A DNA stretch of 64,000 bases from Marchantia polymorpha subsp. ruderalis (Eukaryota; Streptophyta; Marchantiopsida; Marchantiales; Marchantiaceae): NCBI GenBank assembly GCA_037833965.1, contig AP031356.1, forward strand, positions 21,412,501-21,476,500, written 5' to 3'. Position 1 is the first letter of the stretch, and each line of letters opens with the position of its first letter. Shown one piece after another: positions 56,753 to 64,000 of the stretch. The notes under the pieces are model-generated. The model had not been told where the DNA came from and searched no databases. It worked only from the letters and a program-made list of their open reading frames with translations. A program made the position numbers and the translations under genes.

Positions 56753-59700
56753 TAAGGGAAAAAAATCCTATTTGTTTTGGATATAAGATATTCCGTTTCG
56801 CATCATTCGAGAAAAAATGCTTAACCAACAGAAGTGATTGGTGAACGATCCAATAAATCATGCAAGTCCCATTTTTTTGCGAGAGGGTATTCCGATTAAA
56901 TTTTTCATTTGTGGAAGCTGGACACTGGACATGCAGAGTACAGTTGTAACGTGGGATATAATATTCCGGACTGGTTTGGTGATACAGTATTCCAAAAATT
57001 AGAGAGGCTTAATGGAGACAAACACTCTTATTCCTTGTATGGGACTCATGCGTAACATTCTATACCTCGCTATGCAGATAAGCCGAAGGTAAATGAGCAG
57101 ATCTTTCTCAAGATGTTCGCTGCGATTCGACTTGAAATATAACAAGGCGTAACATAAGTGGTCCAGTTTATGGATGTACATGGGTAATCACTTTGGTACT
57201 TTGTTAGAAGATGGTAGATACCCTGGGTTTGTCTAGCAAGGCTAAAATCCTATAATTTTAAAGTATTATGTATCTGGCACTTATATGTTCTTTTCAACTA
57301 AATATGCCAAATTCTAAATGAATTGATCAAAAACATATTCTATAGTTACACCAAAGAGTTAAATTTACGACAATATATTTAAGATTTACATTGTGCATAT
57401 CTAGATGCTAAATGTTGACTCTATTACCGACTTAGTTTTATGTCATCTGAACTTCTGACAGTATTATGCTCAGTCAAACGGCTGTTTATTAACCAATTTT
57501 TTTGTTGTTGTTAACATGTATGATTTATTCTTCCATTCTTTGACAAAATAATAATTTAATTGACTTTAATTTGGAATATTCATTGCAAGAAAATGAGGTA
57601 CATATAGGACCATATTTTTAAATCAATAATCGTAAGATTTGTGTAATAAATATCATCCACATACTTATTGTATCAAAACATACAATTTTGCTACATTATA
57701 ACATACGAATTGTCATAAAGTAATATACCTGGAAATCAAATTCCAACCAAGTAAGATTGTAAACCATGAGATGAAGTTATGATTGTAAACCAGATTTATT
57801 TCTCAGATTTTTCCGGGATATTCGACTTCTCGTCACGAAATAGAAAATGAGACTAAATCTAACCAAATATATGTGATTTGAAAGATTCTAAGTAACTACA
57901 GTATCCCTAGATTCAACGCTGTTGGACTTTATGGCAATTCCAATATGAACGATCTAACTACAGACTAGATTCTAAGAGTTTACCACTACAATAAACTGAA
58001 ACATTAGATCAAATATGTCTCTCGTAGAACAACAACAAGACTTTTTTTACAGGAAAATTTTAAAAGCATTAAAAGATTCCAAAACCTTTGGAGTTTTGGA
58101 TAGACTTTTTGTTAAAGTAAGAGTTCTATAATTCACATAGATATCGGGATATTTAAACGAAGTAGAGTGACACTCACACACACGGAACAAACCAGGAAAC
58201 ACACGTGGTTCACCCCCTCAAATTTTGGTCATGGAATAGATGGATTTGTGAATTTCTGTCGTAATGACAAATTTTTGCGAATTAAATTTCAGATACATAT
58301 ATATGATAATTCAAATGCAACAATATATTGACATTAAAAAAGGTTAATGTCATAGTATTGAATTCCAAAAGTTTACAACACGAATATGTATAGTTTGAAA
58401 CTTGGAATTTGTTATTATAATAGGGTTTTGACTATTTTCAATTGATGAAAATCATTTGGGCCTAAAATGGGCCAGAGTCATGTGATTCATGTTCCCAACC
58501 TGCCGCTTTGGCAGGCACGATCGGGTCCCAGCTTCGTTACTGATCAACTTTACGATAGAACATGAAGGCCGTGACCTTCAACTTCTCAGACACGTGTCGA
58601 GCCGTAGCTTCTGTGCATGTTGGGGAGGGTCGAAGACTTAAAAACGCCGAGAAATTTGCTGATTTGGCCTCCATTAGGAATTTCTCTTCTCGTCAGACAA
58701 TTCTCCTTCCTGCACCCACAATAATGAAATTGATGCTGGCTTGCTGGAGCTGCAAGCAGAGGCACCGCAGTACTCGGTGGTGATCAAGGGCACAATGCCT
58801 CTTTCGTTTTCTAGAGACCTGTGTAGACCACTTGTGCACGATTTGTATCTTCTCAAAGAAGCCCTTGTTTGCTGCAGAAATGATTTGACAATCTGCTCTG
58901 GCTTCGACTGAAATTACTCGAAACTAGGACCATGGTGCTGTAATATACACTTCTGTCGCATGTTTGATCCATGTGGATTGCGATCGCTGAACGTAAAGAT
59001 TGGACTAGGCTTGTTGTGAGAATACACTGACCTCAGAGGTTTTGCACACTGACACCACAACACACCGGAGCTTTGAAAATGTTATGTCAGGAAGGCAATC
59101 GAGTCTGCGACGCAGTAATCATTTTGGTCGATACAGAATCGCAACACACCCGGCCGATAGGAACGGAATGCTTGTAAGCACGCATGCAATCAGCCAGTTC
59201 GATGAATCAGCAGGAACATGGAAGACATTGGCAGTATACTACGCGATTATCGGGTCCTTGCGACACCTAAGAACCGTCGGCTGTGAATCATACCGATGAC
59301 ACCTGTTGAAATTTGTAATGACATGTGACGTTGTCATTGTTGGTTTTAGAAAGTTCTGCAAAGACTGCACTCCGAAAGGGACTAAAGAGCTGAGGAGAAG
59401 GCTTGATTGACAGCTTCACTTACACAGTCGGATGTGGAGTTCAACAACCCTGGCGCCACGCACCACATGGTTGTCTTTCTGCTGTAGCTTCTCTGTTTGG
59501 GAATTTCCTGTAACGATTCTCTGTACATGCAGTGCGTCTACTCGTCGAACCGGGTGGACCGCTGAGCTACCTATTTAGGGTCAGGATGCCAGCAAGTGAT
59601 CCTTTTGACTGAAAACCGCATCCTCCAAGCACAACTGCGAAGTCCGGATCATGACAGAGTTCAACAGTGAGCATCAAGGTTGAATTGGAAAATTTCCAGC

Positions 59701-60083
59701 AGAAAAAAATGCAGTGTTTGTTCGACTCTTCTCATAGCTTGAGTCGACCGTCAACGAGAACCGATCGGCGAAACCCTAAATTTGAAGTTCGGGAGAACAG
59801 GTCTGAGCGTCTGCGCATTCATCCATCACATGTGTACACAGGGCTTTACCACAATTTCGGGCGACAAGAATTGCCGAAGTCAAAGGTAAGACCTATCGAA
59901 GATTGAGATGAGTACCTTTTCCACTGTTTTGAGGGGACTCGAGGGGAGATCCCGATGACTTCCGCAATTCCAACTGTCATTTACCTCGCGATTAAACTGA
60001 GATTGGAGAAAAATCCGACTCATGCCGCTCGTGCCGATACTGCAGATGAAGCTCTGACTACTAGAAGGGTTGAGACGATAGTC
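56753..60083. other. AT-rich intergenic DNA, no recognised gene
   Basis: Bases 56760-58440 are strongly AT-rich with no ORF of note. Between 58560 and 58880 two overlapping frames look gene-like: one reads NNEIDAGLLELQAEAPQYSV, then VIKGTMPLSFSR, on the plus strand, with no start codon of its own. I could not name it. It may be an exon or a fragment. Nothing else was recognised. Confidence 0.4.
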
Positions 60084-60875
60084 TCAGGGATCCAGAGGTT
60101 TTCTGCGAGGAGTTTGTTTCTTCCGGGGTGGACTTCTTGCGGGCGATACATGATCGTTGCTGTTTTCTTCAACTTCCATTTCCGAATTCAATTCACTATC
60201 TGACTCAGGGATTTCCTCTCTCTGTCGCTTTTCACCAACATCTGTCCTCGGAAGGCCTGAGGGAAATGCAGTTGGTATCATCATTCTTTTCTTATGCAAG
60301 TCTTCTACATCTGATTCGGACTCATCACTGCTTGGCTCGAAAATTTCGTACTCTAGATTCGAGGCATGCTCTTGCTCTGGCCATGGGTGAGATGATGCCA
60401 CCAGAGCTTGCGCATACCCTTCGCTACCAAATTCTCTCATAATCTCATCCTCATCGTCTGTAACTTCTACAATCTGATTTACTCCCTCGGCTCCGGTCTC
60501 ATGCGCAGCCTCTGGTTTCTCATCGAGTCTTGGATCTAGGTCGTCACTTGCAATCTCTACAATATTTTTAGCACCATCCGCTTGGTCCCTGTTTGTTGTT
60601 TGATTCGCATACCTTCCTTCTTCTCCGGCATCCTCGTTAGTGACCTCGACAATTTCATTCACTCCCTGCACGGGGTCCTGGTTTGAATATTCCACTATGC
60701 TACCTTCCTGTTGCAATTTTGCCAGCTCCCGTCGAAATAACTCCTCTTCCACCTGAAGAATATGAATCTGGTTCGCAATTTTCGAGTGCATAATGTGCAG
60801 AGTGGCTGCTTCGTCCTCCAGAAGTTTTTGAAGTTCTGATGATTTTAGGTGGTCCATGGTGCAAAACCCCGACAC
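60084..60875 (-). CDS. Acidic coiled-coil protein with four SUMO-interaction-like motifs
   Basis: An uninterrupted 263-codon frame I cannot assign to a named family. Residues 8-57 form a likely coiled coil (HLKSSELQKLLEDEAATLHI onward). Then four similar motifs follow at about 15-30 residue spacing: SIVEYSNQD (59-67), EIVEVTNED (74-82), NIVEIASDD (104-112) and QIVEVTDDE (134-142). Each has the hydrophobic-hydrophobic-x-hydrophobic core with acidic or Ser/Thr residues after it that defines a SUMO-interaction motif, much like the EIVDLT motifs of RNF4. The C-terminal third is Ser/Asp/Glu rich and contains basic clusters (EKRQREE, RSPPRKKQTPRRKPLDP at the end) suited to nuclear import. A second ATG at residue 7 (60857) is an alternative start. 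Third-position use looks ordinary for the window. Probably a nuclear scaffold or SUMO reader; that role is inference. Confidence 0.65.
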   Translation of the reverse strand: MSGFCTMDHLKSSELQKLLEDEAATLHIMHSKIANQIHILQVEEELFRRELAKLQQEGSIVEYSNQDPVQGVNEIVEVTNEDAGEEGRYANQTTNRDQADGAKNIVEIASDDLDPRLDEKPEAAHETGAEGVNQIVEVTDDEDEIMREFGSEGYAQALVASSHPWPEQEHASNLEYEIFEPSSDESESDVEDLHKKRMMIPTAFPSGLPRTDVGEKRQREEIPESDSELNSEMEVEENSNDHVSPARSPPRKKQTPRRKPLDP

Positions 60876-63800
60876 GAGCTGTAATTGAGTGAAATCATTA
60901 ACACCTCGCCTTCACGAGTTCAATCGGTGCATAATCCCAAAACCTGAAAGTGGTAGAATTGTGCATCCAACGCCTTCCGCCATCGTGACTGCTAGGAAAG
61001 TCTGCAATCTCACCCAGACCCTAATCTTTCGCCCTCTCCTCGCACCCGAGCCACCGTCTGAATCTCAAGCTTCCACCTCCTCCACCTCGCAAAACTAGGG
61101 CACAACTGCACAATACGATTGCGCCGAATTGCACAGAATCACCTGTTGAGATGACCATCTCCCGTCCGTTTTCCGCCTCCCCAATACACGAAAATCGACC
61201 ACCGCTGCACGGTCGGTACTTCCAAAACCGCGGATCGGTCATTCGAAATACGAGTCTTTCGGTCGCGCCCTGGTCACATTGCTGACTTTCCAATCGGCGT
61301 CGAAACCCTACCCATTCTGCGCACAACGCTTTGCGGCTTGCGGCCCACCTGAATTGTCACCGTCGCATTCCGCTGGAATATTAGGGCAAGCAACCCGCAG
61401 CAGCGCTCGCCTCTGCTTGCTGCCCGGCATCTTTCGACTGCTTACTTTTCATAAGCAGTCTCTCATTTCACTCCTGCAGCGTTTACTGCTCGGATCACGT
61501 CCACCTTCTGCAGATCGTCTCCCCTCTGCAATTCTATGTCCAATAGCCGACTGTGGTGAGAGGATTAGGGTGTCCTTGGACATGGTGTTCTAAAATATTG
61601 AGCAATAAAAGCACGATGGGCACTGTGGATCCGAGCCAGATTCGTCGGGGGATTCGGAGAGCAGACACTTCATCTAGTGTGCTCCCTAGGCGATGCAAAT
61701 TGCAGTTGCAATTTCAGATTGCACTAGCGTCTAGGAGAAGCGATTGTCTCGTGCTCGAATATGATAGGCAGTAGCTTCAGTTTAGCGTGGAAGACTGAAG
61801 GCTGATATTGAATTATGTTCTGGAACCCAACAGATCAACTCAGGAGATGAAATCAAGTATGCTGGCCGCAATTGTAGAATGTCCCAGAGATTTCGAATGG
61901 TTTCAGCATATGTAGTTCAACACATATGGAGTGAATCAGTCTGTGACATTTATCGACTGAAGCAGGTGACAGGCCCTGTAAGAGTTTTTTGAGTTGTTCG
62001 CAGATTACCATCTTCATTGAGGTGATTATTAACAAGAATTCGGATGGTGGATTGCAAGGTTGTTTGAGGCATTTGCGGTAGAAGATTATTGGAGTCCATT
62101 GATAATGCAGACCAGACGAAACAAAAGCAGTTTCCAACACCTTCTGACGAGTGTCATTGATAGATATTTGATGAGTCAGGACCAGGTCTCAAGGTGACTC
62201 TTGAAATATCAAGTTCAAGATATACCAGGCCTCAAAGATCGTTCACGTCCCAAGTCACCAGGGATAGAAGCTTACAGCACCTCGCATGTGAGATGAATAC
62301 TCCTCACCGGTAGAGCTCTCGGTGACGAGGGTAATTGAATATATGACTAGAGTTCATAAACGGAGAATGCAAAAATTTGAATCTTGACTCGATAAATCTC
62401 CGGAGGATACGCCAAACTGATTATCACCAAACACGCACAACAGAGTGGACAAGAGATACAGTCGAATGAGGTTTTATAATCTAGATCCGAGAACAGAGGC
62501 ACATCGATACAGAGATCAATTTCATTCCATCGCTCGTTCCATTCCTAGAGGACAGTTTGGAACGGGATTAGTCAGAGGTTTAAAAGTTTGTTGCTGGTCA
62601 CAGACTGCACGAAATTGGCAAATAATGAAATGACCTCGGTCACAATTGGACGAACTTTGGAGAGTCACCAGGTTTCTGAACACACGTAACAGGGATTTCG
62701 AGCTCTGCAGGTCTCACTTTCTCACCAGTCAGGCTATTGCTGTTTTCGCAGTCTAAAACCTCCTATGAACATGCACAGGCGAACCTCGGATGTGTGGTTC
62801 AAAACGTTCAAGCATATATGCCTCGATATGTACAGAATTGTAGTTCTACTCATGGGAATGGAAGAGAGTTGCAATACTGGGGCAGCAGGTTGTGGTCATA
62901 TATACTTGCAGAGTTAGAATTTGGAAGGAATTGGGTCTATCACGAATGAGACATATGAAGAAGCTTACAGATGAAACCTAGAACGCTTTCGAGAACACGA
63001 GTGACACGCTTTAGACAATGAGCAGGACTTCTGAGGTGCCAAATTCCAAGGACTGCCTTCTGTCAGCTGTAAGACATTCAGTTTGTCAAAACTGTCAATA
63101 GCCTGCTCTCATCTCCTCAATCTAAGATCGCATAGTCATTTGCAGTGGAGCATGAAAACGTTTGCTTCTCGCACAGTATTCAAAGAGAGAAGACCACATT
63201 GTACTCGAAAGAGATTCAAGCTTTCGGTACAATTCTGCCATGGACGAAAAGAAAAACTCTAAAGACAGCGAGGTTTCATTCAGGACAAACCTTAAACGTA
63301 GATCGGTCCCTAGGACAAGTGTGTATAATGAGAAGGGACAGCCCCAATGACTCCGACAGCCCAGTTGAAATAGAAGAGGAAGACAGAAATGGGGTACTTC
63401 TGTAAAAACCGTTTACAAGGCTATCGACTCGAGGCATCCACAGTCAAAATCTGGGAGTTTCGCCTGGTACCTGTCAGTGGTACCAAGGGCTTTTCAAGTG
63501 AGATAAGGACCCTTGGCTTCAGCAGTCCCTGAGCAGATTTTGCCGGGCGAGGGTACATACATGCAACAAATCTTGGGGTTCTTTCATGGTTGGAAACATG
63601 ACACGACGTCTTCACCACGGTTCTGTTAATCTCGTTATTTCTTTCAAACTAATAAGAGTCTGTTTCGAGCTCTATGGAAAAGAATGACACGTGGGGTATG
63701 TACATGCAAGGTCCCGGGCCGACTATGCGATCAGGTTTCAATCATCTTTGAGACTGACATTATGTCAATGGGATTCTTCGATAATATTTTCTAAGGATCT

Positions 63801-64000
63801 GTCGTTGTAGCATAGAGGCATCGTGGTAATTCCAAAAAGAATTTAACCTAAGCGAATGCCTTTCTGATATAATATTCTCAGAACCTCTATATTGCCATTG
63901 ATTATTATCACTTACAAGCTGAAGTGTTTGTGAAAAAAATATTGTTGTACATGGAGGCGTTGGTCCTTTTTATCGTAAACATTTACAATGAACCAGAGAG
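60876..64000. other. Right flank, no recognised gene
   Basis: The first 250 bases should hold the leader of the gene at 60084-60875. A 100-codon Gly/Arg-rich frame at 61021-61326 (minus) and an ORF starting MGTVDPSQIRRG at 61616 (plus) are the only gene-like frames, and neither is recognisable. Frames at 63145-63405 are short and unassigned. The remainder is ordinary intergenic DNA. Confidence 0.4.

Noticed and set aside
1-64000. CRISPR arrays, rRNA genes, bacterial operons or plasmid/phage origins
   Set aside because: Repeats are irregular and diverged, no regular direct repeat/spacer pattern exists, and spliced plant genes show this is nuclear plant DNA. No rRNA or intact tRNA was recognised by eye.

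Overview
The window reads as nuclear DNA of a land plant outside the seed plants, most likely a bryophyte or lycophyte. It carries plant-only genes (plastid ribosomal protein PSRP5, DET2-type steroid 5-alpha-reductase, germin-like protein, AAP amino acid permease, the plant form of exocyst SEC8) and a microbial-type terpene synthase-like (MTPSL) gene, a family known from non-seed land plants. Genes are sparse and intron-rich, and repeats fill the gaps. I could not fix the species.

Layout. 1-2.8 kb: the end of a DET2-like gene and a complete two-exon PSRP5 gene on the minus strand. 3-8.8 kb: AT-rich intergenic DNA with a worn retroelement fragment. 8.8-15.5 kb: a GC-richer block. It holds an unclassified 5.6 kb element with about 1 kb inverted terminal arms and identical 12-bp ends, followed by DNA studded with the short palindrome GCCGAAGGC. 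16.7-17.4 kb: an intact germin-like gene. 18.9-21.2 kb: a decayed Roco (ROC-COR GTPase) gene. 23.6-25.5 kb: a decayed MTPSL gene. 27.1-28.4 kb: an uninterrupted AAP-type amino acid permease. 30-43 kb: a mosaic of direct, inverted and dispersed duplications around a small-secreted-protein ORF and a TPD1-like fragment. 43.9-55.6 kb: a complete SEC8 gene that I resolved into 26 exons with consistent phases (1,085 codons plus stop). 60.1-60.9 kb: an acidic coiled-coil protein with four SUMO-interaction-like motifs.

The genes do not form a pathway; this is an ordinary plant neighbourhood of unrelated loci. The most unusual content is structural. (1) A tandem array of about 115-144 bp stem-loops occurs twice, in intron 1 and intron 17 of SEC8. 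(2) At least a dozen short, mostly perfect palindromes of unrelated sequence are scattered over the window. For one of them a paralogous copy 5.6 kb away lacks the palindrome, which shows it arose in place, as template-switch replication would produce. (3) A 1.4 kb plus 0.28 kb block is duplicated, and one copy is interrupted by 1.9 kb carrying host-gene sequence. Splice sites and identities were read by eye; nothing was computed.
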